Assembly: GCF_001949145.1 (NCBI RefSeq)
Contig: NW_019091368.1
Location: 1,638,479-1,702,478 of the forward strand
From: Acanthaster planci
Lineage: Eukaryota; Echinodermata; Asteroidea; Valvatida; Acanthasteridae
DNA: 64,000 nucleotides
Direction: 5' to 3'
The translations under genes were made by a program, and so were the position numbers. The notes under the pieces were generated by a model. The model did no database searches and was not told the origin of the DNA. It saw nothing but the letters and a program-made list of their open reading frames with translations. Shown here piece by piece: positions 39,101 to 54,179 of this stretch (within the stretch, counting starts at the first letter, position 1; each line of letters starts with the position of its first letter).

Positions 39101-42100
39101 AAAAAACTGCTGGAACTTTAAGATTTTGGTGTCTTAAATTTCATCTTCTTTGGTGATTTATTTGTTGTTTTGGAACATGAAAATGAGGCAACAATCAATG
39201 CATTTTTAGATCTCTTTTGAGTGTATTCGGTGAGAAAACTGTGTGTTCAAAATTTGAACAAAAAAGCATATAGATTGAACATCTTCCCTGGATGGCTTCA
39301 CAGCGTCGGCGCCCTCTGTTGTCTTGAAAAGCATAGACAACTTAAATTGTTTCAGAAAAGTACACTTTTTCAGAACAGTCAACCCCTAAAAAGGCTGCGC
39401 AATAGTTTTCATGAAATTGCATAAAAAGTACATCTAATAAAAGTTCATCTACTGTACCCTGTAAGCTTTCTTATTGAGGTAATTGTGCGATCATGTTTTA
39501 GTAATTCTTGTAAAAGTTCAGGGCCAATACATTTGTAACAAATGTTCATCTGTTTCCCTAAGGCTGGGTTTTATGTCGCTACCCTCAGGGATGCCACTTA
39601 TATGTTGTCGATAAATTTCTCCTGCAGTCTGTACGATAAGACAATGCATGGCGATACCTGTTGTGGACGGGTTGCCTACGACACCCTGGATGAAACCAAG
39701 AAGTGTTGCATGGACTCGCTCTTCCATGATGCTCAGGATGCTGTCTGCTGTCATAGCGACCTCATGGACCCAAGCAGACAAGTCTGCAGAGCCGTCGGTG
39801 ATGTCCATTATATCTTCCCCAAGGACGCGAGGTTCTTCAGTGCGGAGGGGGAGAGCATCCCAGCAGGACATACCGTCTGCCAGGGCTTGCTGTATCCATT
39901 CCCTGGGGAGTGCTGCGGGAATGAGGTCATTAGAAGCAGCGAGGATGCCATTTGCTGCGATGGGGTCAAGAAGACCCACGCATATGGGGACAAGGCCATG
40001 TGCTGCAGTAGGGATGTGATGGACTCAGAGCTCTACACCTGTTGTGGGGGTAAATCCCTGCGTAGGAACCACGGCTGGCTGACTTGCTGCAATGGGGAAC
40101 CGATGGGTCGGGAGAAATGCAAGACCTCCCAGCAAAGGCTCCCTCCGTCTAACCTGGAAGAGACAAGATGCGGTGGCCAAGTGTACAATGCTTCTAGTCA
40201 GGGCTGCTGTAACGGTCAGATCTACGACCCAGAGCTGCATGGATGCCTGGACAACCTGCTGCGGCCCTTGTGCGGCGGAGTGCAGCACAACAATGACACC
40301 CACCTCTGCTGTTCAGGTGCAGCTTATGACGTGGCGACGATGGGCTGCTGTAACGGGGAGCCGTACGAACTTGGCAAACGCACCTGCTGTGCCGAGAGGC
40401 TGTATCGCATGAGAAATGGTTCCTGCTGTGGCGACAGACCGTACAAGCCCAGCAGGCACCTCTGCTGCGGGAATACCCCCAGGAGGAAAAAGAAGGGGCG
40501 GAGCCAGTGCTGCGGAGGGAATGCCTACGACCCCGAGATGGACACCTGCTGCGAGGGTAACGTGACCCGAGGCACCCGGCGTGGGAGCTGCTGTGGCCAC
40601 CGGGCGTTTGACCCTGCCCAGAAAGTCTGCTGCCCCAAGACGGGGATGTTGTCCAGACGCCGGGAGAAGATGGGGGACACGTCAGAGTCCTGCTGTGAGC
40701 TGGGTATGGAATATGACAAAGACGCAGGCACCTGCCTACCACAAGGTATCCGATGATGCTGTTCTCTGCAGTGTGTGTGCACCAGTGTCGGGGTTGAGTC
40801 CATCGCAAGTCCGTTAACCGGTCTTTTTGACAAGACCAGTAATAAATAGTGGGGTTAGGGTTCCTTATTGTCACAATTCATTGGATTAGCTCGTGACTTG
40901 AGACTGAATGATTTTATGATGGTCTTGCAGGGACGTGTGTTGGACTCAATGACAACACTGATGCATGCACTCAGTCCACCGACCCATGTTCAGTTTGCCC
41001 ACTGCTGTGTCATCGCCCTGCTGTTACAGCTTGGCAGTCATTTTAGACAAAGCTTTTAATTTACAGCTCTTTTGGTCAAAGGTTTAAAAACACAAGTGAT
41101 CTATTTGCATGATTAAATAGATTAATTTTTGTTTCAGTGAATTGTTTTGTGATGCGTACCGTTCGTCTTGGTCAGCATGTGTGTACGTTGTGCAGTGTTA
41201 ATGCTACAGTTGATAACTGCACGCACATTTATTCATTCAGAGGACTTAATTGAAACACGCCAACTGCTGTGTTTGCAACTTTGCATGGCATTGCATGATA
41301 CAAGTTTTCTTTTCTTGTGGTTGATTTTTGTCTAGTTTCCAAGGTGGAACGTAAATAGGGAGCAGTAAATTTGAGGTAAAATGAAAGTCTCTACATTTTG
41401 TGTTTAGTAGATCAGTGATGGCTAGTGAATTTTTGGGGGGGCTGCCTTTACTTGGCTTGCTTTAAAAAAAGATTCAAATTTGGTTGCATTTGGAACGGGC
41501 TTTTCTTGATATGTATTCTGTGCTCAGGGCTTACTAATTTTGTTGCAATGTTTTCCAGCTTCAGATTTTACTTTTATTTCCACATGCCTTCTCCAGACCT
41601 GCCAACATGTCGTACTCCTTCCTGAGGTCAGGCATTACCACACAATACATTGAGAATTTAAATTTAAACCGAAGGCTCATTTAAATACCGTTTAATCTTT
41701 TGTGTGGTAAGGCCTGACCTCAGGAAGGAGTACAGCAAGATTGGCTGGTATGCTTCTCATGACTCGACAGCTGACAAGTGTTTGTCGAGTTTTTATTTAG
41801 TTCTGTTATATATCTAACAGCACATTTAGTGCCAGTTACAGGATAAGGTTACAATTAAGAAGACAATGAAGAAATGCTCAATTTCAGAGTTGGGAGGAAA
41901 ACACTGGATTAATATTCCATGGAAACCCATGGAATCAGGCAAGGATTACAAACTCAGTGTACATGCTAACCCAGGTGGGATTCGAACCCGGGTCGCAGGG
42001 GTGGAAGGTGAGGAAGAGTCGCGACACCAACCTTACTCCACTGCTTCCATGGTTCTGAATGGAAATGTCAGTCTTTTACTGAGGGACTTTCTTTGTGCTC

Positions 42101-42577
42101 ACCAGCTTGTAATTTGTAGCTCTAACTGTGTTTAAAAGCATTGTTTTATAACTGAGAAGTTTCCTCAAGTTGGGCGTACATGTATTTGTTTTTTTAGAGT
42201 GTATGATGTGCCTAGATGCGAAATCCCCCGACGGCTGGAAAAACCACACTCGCAAGCTGACCCTCATCCGAGGCACAGTCTCCAACATCACCATCGTCCC
42301 CTTCCGCCACATCCTCCAGCTGACCCGGGTCACCCACCTCAACCACAACAAGCGGCAATCCCGACAGGACAGCAGGGAGCTGGCCGTGACCCTGCCAGCA
42401 CACTGCAACTGCCTGCAGCGACTCCAGCTGGGCAGAGCTTACATCTTCATGAGCGACGCAGACGTTACAGGAGACTTGGTCTCAGGAAGTCTGGTGCTCC
42501 AGCCCTCGGATTACCTTACCAAGGCAAGCGACAGTCTGGGACTGAAAATCAAGCTTCACCTCTGTAGAAACAGTTAA
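27119..42577 (+). CDS. Galaxin-like gene 2: di-cysteine repeat protein with C-terminal NTR-like domain, 12 exons, 1222 aa
   Basis: Exons: 27119-27197 (or alternative first exon 28330-28396), 32023-32145, 32451-32812, 33569-33767, 34560-34760, 35210-35443, 35906-36099, 36487-36719, 37484-37803, 38600-38825, 39628-40745, 42198-42577. The sum is 3669 nt, in phase throughout, ending TAA (3657 nt with the other first exon). After the signal peptide there are about 55 Cys-Cys pairs in galaxin-type units (residues about 27-1096). The last 126 codons form a different, CC-poor domain with CxxC, HCNCLQRLQLGRAYIFM and a C-terminal Cys, resembling the netrin/C345C (NTR) fold. No transmembrane segment is seen, so it is predicted secreted. 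Exon phases and two exon lengths (201 and 233 nt) equal those of gene 1, so the two genes are tandem duplicates. Its biological role is unknown. Confidence 0.9.
27528..27655. repeat. 64-bp perfect tandem duplication
   Basis: The block beginning TTTCTCAAACCGTATTGCAA and ending GTGTGGGTGTAT is present twice head-to-tail (starts near 27530 and 27594). It is followed by a nine-base G run. It lies in the intron between the two alternative first exons. Confidence 0.9.
28330..28396 (+). CDS. Galaxin-like gene 2 first exon, version b (alternative signal peptide)
   Basis: Encodes MTSLMCRICLLLIAVNSVHY and SS, donor CGTCAG|GTATTC in phase 1, so it can join exon 2 at 32023 without changing frame. It is unlike version a in sequence. 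This suggests two promoters for one gene; a separate small gene cannot be excluded. Confidence 0.65.
29615..29793. mobile_element. Foldback MITE, family 1, copy 2 (gene 2 intron 1)
   Basis: Ends ATAAGCC and GCGATAAGGCTTA; the right half (CATTGCCCC ... TTTTCCTTCCC ... AAAATCACCTGTGCAGTATTTGCGATAAGG) matches the element at 5151-5335. About 179 bp, no ORF. Confidence 0.75.
32023..32145 (+). CDS. Galaxin-like gene 2 exon 2
   Basis: Acceptor TTTCTCTCTAG, donor GGTGCT|GTAAGT. Encodes CIYNGRESFYDKYKEACCQG; the final T makes a Cys-Cys pair across the splice, exactly as in gene 1. Confidence 0.9.
32451..32812 (+). CDS. Galaxin-like gene 2 exon 3
   Basis: Acceptor ACATTTGCAG, donor CCAGGAT|GTAAGT, 362 nt. 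Eight CC pairs, among them QLFDSTTGECCGD and SVFNPETEHCC, plus three related TWIDTSTHSCC / QWIDTTTHTCC / KVIDTRSTLCC units that suggest recent internal duplication. Confidence 0.9.
33030..33484. repeat. AT-rich putative transposon with ATATTC/GAATAT core (intron 3)
   Basis: Opens with a GGGCTGGGCTCGGCACATTTG segment and closes with TTGACTAAGCCCTAG; the interior is rich in TCAAATATTCAAATATT and its complement. Probably a diverged non-autonomous element. Borders are approximate. Confidence 0.4.
33569..33767 (+). CDS. Galaxin-like gene 2 exon 4
   Basis: Acceptor AATCTACAG, donor ATATCG|GTAAGG, phase 0 in and 1 out. Encodes ECCGTEAFDTSTEVCC and ECCGLTPYNKDTDQCC. Confidence 0.88.
34560..34760 (+). 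CDS. Galaxin-like gene 2 exon 5
   Basis: Acceptor CATTTTACAG, donor GGCAGTG|GTGAGT. Encodes RCCFGNAYNPQQASCC, GCCSGVSYLKTQQVCC, ECCGSG. Same 201-nt length as the gene 1 counterpart. Confidence 0.9.
35210..35443 (+). CDS. Galaxin-like gene 2 exon 6
   Basis: Acceptor CGTCCTGCAG, donor CAGCTTG|GTGAGT. Encodes QLCCRGNIVD, QCCGDSNTFEPEEQTCCCG (a Cys triplet) and SCCGTRAYRPEENKCCGKKK. Confidence 0.9.
35906..36099 (+). CDS. Galaxin-like gene 2 exon 7 (Cys-poor, basic segment)
   Basis: Acceptor TTGTTCTGTAG, donor ACAGAG|GTAAGG. Two CC pairs only, single Cys residues (LCSPCSR) and a basic stretch (RNGWRRSRNG), parallel to exon 8 of gene 1. Confidence 0.87.
36487..36719 (+). CDS. Galaxin-like gene 2 exon 8
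   Basis: Acceptor GTTATTGTAG, donor TTTGCTGG|GTAAGT, 233 nt, phases 0 and 2, equal to exon 9 of gene 1. Starts ICRNLKII; contains CGTEAYSPDTQQCC and KCCGSETYVPQWHTC. Confidence 0.9.
37484..37803 (+). CDS. Galaxin-like gene 2 exon 9
   Basis: Acceptor GTTGATCCAG, donor CCCAAG|GTTAGG. Encodes YCRGNVYNERTHGC, ECCGGVLIGPGETCC, NCCGSEGFNPDTHKCC; clearly paralogous to exon 10 of gene 1. Confidence 0.9.
38600..38825 (+). CDS. Galaxin-like gene 2 exon 10
   Basis: Acceptor TATCTTCAG, donor GAAATT|GTAAGT, phase 1 in and 2 out. Encodes VCCGRELFDPSNPALMCCN, and GECCGGLLMSSTKICCQG. Confidence 0.9.
39628..40745 (+). CDS. Galaxin-like gene 2 exon 11 (large, 19 CC pairs)
   Basis: Acceptor TTCTCCTGCAG, donor CCACAAG|GTATCC, 1118 nt. 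About 372 codons of the most regular galaxin units (for example SCCGDRPYKPSRHLCCGN, QCCGGNAYDPEMDTCCEGN). Two basic clusters, PRRKKKGRS and SRRREK, could be proprotein-convertase sites. If the donor is not used the frame ends after GIR at 40756, giving a shorter isoform without the C-terminal domain. Confidence 0.93.
41599..41745. repeat. Hairpin with near-perfect 33-bp arms (gene 2 last intron)
   Basis: TACTCCTTCCTGAGGTCAGG and following bases (41613-41645) pair with 41700-41732 at 32 of 33 positions; weaker pairing extends outward to about 41599 and 41745. The loop is about 54 bases and AT-rich. It is probably a young foldback element. Confidence 0.85.
41890..42055 (-). repeat. tRNA-derived SINE-like remnant
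   Basis: On the minus strand a pol III B-box motif GGTTCGAATCCCACC sits about 40 bases after an A-box-like GCAGTGGAGTAAGGTTGG, followed by non-tRNA sequence ending near a TTTCCATGG stretch. It does not fold as a complete tRNA, so a SINE head is the better reading. Confidence 0.55.
42198..42577 (+). CDS. Galaxin-like gene 2 terminal exon 12 (NTR/C345C-like domain)
   Basis: Acceptor TTTTTTTAG, phase 1 in, TAA at 42575-42577. The 125-residue domain starts ECMMCLDAKSPDGW, has alternating strands (LTLIRGTVSNITIVPF, ELAVTLPAHC), the CNCLQRLQLGRAYIFM string, and ends LKIKLHLCRN. The order Cys...beta strands...CxC..L..G..Y...Cys is that of netrin-like modules. The assignment rests on pattern, not on a database match. 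Confidence 0.8.
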
Positions 42578-45350
42578 ATTGAAGCCCTCCCCAACATGTA
42601 CATGCATTTGTAAATAAAGTGCTCGTAAGTTATTCATTTATTTATTTAATTTATTTTGATAGTTCTAACCATTTAAAGTTTATTACAACCGGGTTTGACC
42701 AGTACTTAAATTTCAGGTGTGTTGGTTGTTGCAATTTATTTATTCAGAAGTGAAGTAGATGTATTCTTAATTTTAGGAGTGGTACCATTGTTTCTGGCTT
42801 TCATTTTGTTCCATCATCAGCATGATTTAAGGGATTTGGGGCATTCTATATATTAGGGGTCCAAGTTTTGTCCTTTATCCCTGTCACATCTTACTTTTGA
42901 TTTTGAAAATTCAGAACAATTCTCTAATTTCTATGAGTGATGAATTAATGCAAATTACCTGTCGAACAAATAGAAATACATGTAGTTTGAAATCAATTTC
43001 AATGAAATTTCCATGCAAAATTACACAGGTCAGGCGTAACAGGGACACAAAATGTCACACTTTTGGACCCCGAATTTATAGAATGGTCCATTTCACTGGT
43101 AGACCACTGGACATTCATCCTTGCGGTGACAGGTTCACACTTCACCCCATCCAGTTCGGTGTTAAAGTAGGCAATTTTTGCAAAAATAACGGGGATGAAG
43201 AGCAAAGGTTTTTATCTGGTGTCTGCCGATTAATGTGTCCACCGAAGTTCTTTCTTGAAAGTGAAATAAGCACTTGTGGAAATAAAATGGAGTACTAACT
43301 GGTAGATTACGAGATCTGGAGACCGACATTTTATATGAGGAAACAATATTACATTAATCGTTGAAGCTAAATTTTTTAAAGGAAAATCCGAAATATTTTT
43401 ATGTAATATCGATGATGTATTCAGCTTGTAAAATGCAAAGAATTTTGAACTCTTTTGAATTTATTTATGTAAGATATTGTCATAATTCTATATGGGTGAA
43501 TGTTATAGCAAACTTGAAAGTGAAAATAACCTTTTTTAGTAGAAATATTTGATTTGTGAAACAGTCTTGTTAAATGTAAACTTATACCAGCGTGGTTTTC
43601 GTCTTTTTTGGTAACTTTTTGAGCAGGATGCAACCCTGGAGAAATGATATTTTAAATTTTTTATTTGTGATTACTCAATAAGCCGAACAAGTCAAATCAG
43701 AATGGAAATTCTGTTTGAATATAATATGCAAGCAAAATACTCACAGTTCTTACAAAACCTGGATAGCCTGAACGATTTTTGGAATTTTCTGCGAGAAAAT
43801 GGAACAACTTTGTCGGTTATATATTTAAAATGGTATTGTTTGACTGTTCAGGCTAACCCAAGGCTTTTGTGAGTTTTATTAGAAATCGAGTGTTTTTTTT
43901 AGCACGAGTGTTAATTTACGGGGAAATGTTACAGTCATTAAAAGAAATATGCAATACATATTAATGCCATCATACCCCTGGCAGGAGAAAAAAGGTATCC
44001 AAATTTCACATTTGTCGTAAATAGGAAATTTGAAAGAATACTGTAAGTACATGTCGAACGTGTACTTCCTCATGACTAGATAATGGGCTCTTTTGGAGTT
44101 ACACTGCCTTGTTCAGGTAAACGGAGTTTGATTGAGATATAAGATAGATTTTTCCATGATTCTCAAGTCTGGTGATTTAATTTGGTAATTAATGTAAAGA
44201 AATGTGACAATGAAAGGGCTTCCTCTTTCGAAAACGAATAGTAAGAGCTGTTGTACCTCAGTACTAGTTTTCGTGGAAAACATTAAAAAATGTCAAATGA
44301 AACTGACAGTAAGTCCACTTAAATGGCCCGCTTTTTCTTCTCATAACTATGCCATATTTTTTGACATCTGTTCCTCTCAGAAATCAGAAGTCAGGCTAGA
44401 ATTTTTTTTATATTTGTACATCCATTATATTTTTTTACGAAGCGTAAATTTGGCAAGTTGACGGGATTACAAGATTTCGAGAGTGTTTTATCGATAGTTT
44501 TAATCAGCTTATTATTTAAGATCTTCTCTGCCCTTCCAAACCTTTAGCGAGGAATTTTGTCTGCCCGATTTAGCCGGGAGGCTATCTATGTAAATAAAAC
44601 CGGTGCCGATGACTTGTACCGTGTTATCACGTTACATTAACAGTAAAGTATACGAAGCAATACTCCGCTATAAATTGCAAGCCTCTGTCAGAAATATGGA
44701 CTCTCAGAGATCACTGATCATTGATGTAATTATTCGTTTTGTTGAGCGTGTAGTTGAATTATAGTTTTTATGTTTGGATGGTGCCTTGAAAGTGCCATTT
44801 AATATTTTCAGTTATTGTTTGACTGCTATATTTACGAAAGAAAAACGATGTACCACACGTTGTGGAAGATTAGTAAAGACTCGACCTATCGTTGCTGTTT
44901 ATAATAAACATCTACGTGTAAATTTGTAAGACATGAAAATGTATGGTATTTTAGTAATTTTCAGAGTGTTAGACTCTCCTTTAAACTTTATTAAACTGTA
45001 TTTGAGACGTAAAAGTAACCAAGTACTGTTAGAAATAGCTTTTGATACAAATTAAAATTGAATTATTTTTAACATTGACTTTTTGTGATGTATAAGACTC
45101 TTGAACGTGCAAGTATGTCCACCATGCCCTGTCGCTGATTTCATGGAGCTGCTTAACATAAGAATTGGATAAGCATAGAAATATATAATCAAAGCATCGG
45201 GTTACCCTCCTGTCGTAGGAACATCAAGGTATGCCCTACTTACTCCTACGGCTTATTTTGTTTTGCCCAGTAGGAAAATTTGACAAGGAATCGCGCCTGT
45301 GCAGAAATTCCATGAAATTCAGGCTTCAGCCTAGATTTATGTTTATACCA
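42455..45350. repeat. Segmental duplication, copy 1 (3' end of galaxin gene 2 and downstream)
   Basis: Four sub-blocks, 42471-42660, 42668-42845, 44585-44915 and 45100-45350, match 52019-52175, 53603-53770, 53885-54065 and 57460-57755 in the same order and orientation. The matches are diverged but clear by eye, for example TTTCATGGAGCTGCTTAACA against TTTCATGGAACTGCTGCACA. Confidence 0.8.
42613..42618 (+). other. Poly(A) signal for galaxin-like gene 2
   Basis: AATAAA 36 bases after the stop codon. A decayed relative of this same region is found at about 52140-52180. Confidence 0.6.
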
Positions 45351-45438
45351 TTAGCCAAGTAAAATTTGTTCGCTAAAAGTTCTGTTAAATACCGCAAAGA
45401 AAGTCGTATCGATCGTCTTAACACAGTTATTGATAGAA

Positions 45439-50926
<5,488 letters not shown>

Positions 50927-51901
50927 TGTTGTTAAAGTTGACGAGAAGTCCTTCAAAAGAAAGTAATCTCCGCGGTTTTGTGAGAGGCAATTATGCTGTA
51001 CTTTATAAACACCGCAAATCAAATGATTCTTTACTTGTAGTGACTTTGAATCCTTTACCAAATTCCTTTAATTCAACTTGCACGTAAATCCAAAATTCTC
51101 CTCCATGCATTCGTCTAAAAATGAATATTGTAAGTTTGCTATTCATGAAAGAGCACATTGTAAAATCTGTCCGTTTGTGTTAAATTGGTGTCAGAGTAAC
51201 ACAATTACAGTTTTTATGGAATATTGTTCAACACAATAGATTTAGGGAGCACCAATACTTAGGAATTGGGTACTAAGTGCTTATAGCAACAGTTTTAAGA
51301 GTGTAGGTTAGGTGGCGCCCCCCAAAGAGTAAGAAACAAGAGGGATTTTCCATGCACGCAGTTTGCCTCAGTGTTTTCCTTTTTGTAAAACTGTGTTTGT
51401 CGACCGATTATCTGTAGTAAAATAGCTTCCTGATGGATATATAAAGTTTCTCAAGCGAACACATTAATACAGACTTACCACATGACTGGAACTAGAGGCG
51501 CTGTCTTACTGCTCATTGCTCTCCACTTAATGCGTATCTCATATCAACTTCCCTGTCGTTTCATTTTTATCAGGTTAGGATGCATTTCTCCAATCAACTT
51601 CCTTGTCCTAGTACATGGCATTTGCACGTGATTTTAAAGAGGGAAGGAAGAAACATTCCCTAAGAAAAAGAAGTTCCGGTACAATTTAAGCCCCTACGAT
51701 GTTTGTTTTGTGGGGGGGGCTTTTGACCAAACGTAATACACAATCTATTGATTTTTAACAACTATGTACCACAACGCATGGTCGGTTCTCTTAAAGCCCA
51801 TGAATAAAAGCCCAAATAGTCAGCAGGGGAAGTACACATGTCTTACATACAACTTTTAGACAAGCTTCCATCGTCACGTGCAACACACGTCACGGGAGAC
51901 T
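50927..51901. other. Region upstream of receptor A
   Basis: About 1 kb holding the presumed promoter of receptor A on the minus strand. I see no TATA box that stands out, no exon and no RNA gene; short palindromes only. Confidence 0.4.
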
Positions 51902-52022
51902 TGGGCCGTGTCCGAAACGGGCTTCCAGAGCTACGGCTAGGTCTATTGTCTGCGTGTCTCCGCGTACTTTCAATGGAGTGAAGACCTAGACCTAGCTCTA
52001 GACAACGAATTCGGATGCAGCC
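51902..52022. mobile_element. GGCCGTGTCCGAA element, copy 2
   Basis: About 120 bp from GGGCCGTGTCCGAA to TTCGGATGCAGCC (imperfect 13-bp inverted ends), with the internal GTGTCTCCGCGTACTTTCAA ... GACCTAGACCTAGCTCTAGA shared with 25262-25378. It sits exactly where the galaxin exon remnant begins. Confidence 0.7.
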
Positions 52023-52175
52023 TTGGTCTCAGGAAGTCTGGTGCCCTTGGATTCCCTCAAGCTACAGTCAGGCCTTAGAGAGTCAAGCTTCATCCCTGGA
52101 AAAGCAGTTGAACTGAACTCAACCCAACCCCACATGAAGTTTAAACAAAGTGTTTATTATTTATTCAGGGTATAA
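52015..52175 (+). pseudogene. Remnant of a galaxin-like terminal (NTR-domain) exon and 3' UTR
   Basis: CTTGGTCTCAGGAAGTCTGG at 52022 is identical to the gene 2 last exon at about 42474, and similarity continues through the stop region (GAAGTCTGGTGC, GTCAAGCTTCA, CAGTTGAA) into the AATAAA area. The reading frame is destroyed by deletions. Upstream exons are absent, cut off at a transposon. Confidence 0.8.
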
Positions 52176-54179
52176 ATACATGTATGTGCTTGTGCAGTCT
52201 TTAAGCCGGGCTTGGGAGAATGGATACGGCGTTCATTCTCCTTAGCCGACTAAGCATATATTTATACTCTGACGCACAAATGAACAAACTTCAAGACAAA
52301 TTATTTTCTGTCTCTTGCTACAGCTTCAGTTATTTATCATTTTGCCAGATGCTGAGTCTGTTTTAGGCAAGCTGTCATCAGGAATATTGGCGTGTAGGCC
52401 CTAAACCATACATCAAATATCATCATACATCCCATACCATCAAGAGGGTGTGGCTGACCCCTTACAAAGTTCAAATTACAGTGTATTGTGGCAAACATTA
52501 ATGTCAACAATAATTCCATTAGTACGATTTATCATAACAGTTAAGATACTTATTGTATGTAAAAGGAAGCGGCTATCTTTGAATCCTGTAAAATATGTCG
52601 CTAAACCAAATGTTCTTAAAAAAGGCAGATGCTGGGGAAGTGGGGGCAAATTGATCCAGCCTACCCAACAAGCTGGGACAGAATGATCCTCACAATGAGA
52701 ATTTCCCTCCTAAACTAGCATTGCCTGACAGAAGTAATCTGACCCCTTGCCTGATTGGCTAAAACAAAGGACTGTGATTGACTACCAGTTAGTGCACAGT
52801 AACTCTGATTGGCCCACTTTATGAATAATTAGTGCCAGAATCCTCTTCAGAATCCGCCTTTTGTGAGGCCCCTCAATTTTCTAACTCATAACTGCAAGAA
52901 AAGGGAGCCAATTGAATGCAAACTGGTGCAGATTTGTGGGGATCTGTGACAGCTTTCTGGAACCATGAATAACTAAGCAAGGCGGTACAGATTTTACAGC
53001 ATTCTTCTTCCAACCATGAGAAGCGACAAACCCGCTTGTGATCCCACCTTACGCATATTAAGAAGTTGGCTGAGTGCAAAACATATAACATCTGCCAGGA
53101 AGTGTGACAGCTATCTAGGGCAATAAAAATAGGACCATGGGGCTATATCTAATACGGTCAGCTTCTTCAAACCATGCAAAGCAACGGATCTGTGTTCCAA
53201 TTTAGTCTGAAACTAGAAAAAATAATAAATAAAATAAAATAAAAAAATTAAAGAATTAAAAGAAATAAAAGAATTAAAAATAAAGAACATCAATACACGA
53301 TAAATAATTTTGTTCAAGAATTGTACTTTTATTTTCCTGAACACCCCTGTCCATTTGATCGTATATTCCTTGTGCAAGTAATCAGAAGAATCTGCTTATA
53401 TAGACTCGGCGCACGCGTGGCGAGTTCTGCGTGCCACGTCGCTCACAGCCTCTTGACCAATTGGAATGGTTTAAATCTGTCTTGTATCCAGGTGGCAGCG
53501 CATTTGTCCACAGCAAGCATTATCAAATATTAATACACGATCATATCGCGCGTTGTTGAGTAGGGAAACTGTCTGCGGTATTTATGAATCAGTTTAACTT
53601 AAACTTTTAAACTTGAAGTTTGATAACAACCGGCTTCGACTGGTACTGAAGTTTTTGCTTTGGTTATTATAATCTATTTTTTGAAGAAGTATTTTTAATA
53701 GCAGGGGTCCCCGTTGGTTTTTCTCGCCTCCATTTTTGTTCCACCATCAGTATCGTTTACAGGATTTCAGTAATGCGACTGACTTCTTGGCGACACAATG
53801 GGTAACAAGCCAGCCGTCAAGCCAAACACAAAGGAATCCAAAACTATCTCAAAGTTATCTTTAGAAATTGTCACTCTTGCCGATGTTATCTATGCTGAAG
53901 ATACAGAGACATTAAAATATTCAAAGCAATTCTCCGTTACAAATTGTCAGAAATGTTATCTGAAAGATCACGGATCATATTTACAACAGAAAAACGAAGT
54001 ACGACATATATTTGCGGAAGGTTTGTAAAACTCAACTTATACTGTGGCTATTTATCATAACCACCTGTGTCTGTGTACAAACTAGTGTACAAACACCTGG
54101 TGTGACTATCCCGTACAAGTTCTGCGCAATGCATGCAGTCGGACACAGCTTACATGGACTAGAACGGCAGCTCTCTGTT

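Noticed and set aside
40194-40874. 226-codon minus-strand frame
   Set aside because: Antisense shadow of the large galaxin exon 11; its Ser/Arg/His-rich composition follows from the complementary repeat codons.
41966-42040. A functional tRNA gene on the minus strand
   Set aside because: B-box present but no complete cloverleaf or acceptor stem; better explained as a SINE head.
7415-42577. A single giant gene joining both galaxin arrays
   Set aside because: Gene 1 has its own stop and poly(A) signal, and gene 2 has its own signal-peptide exons.
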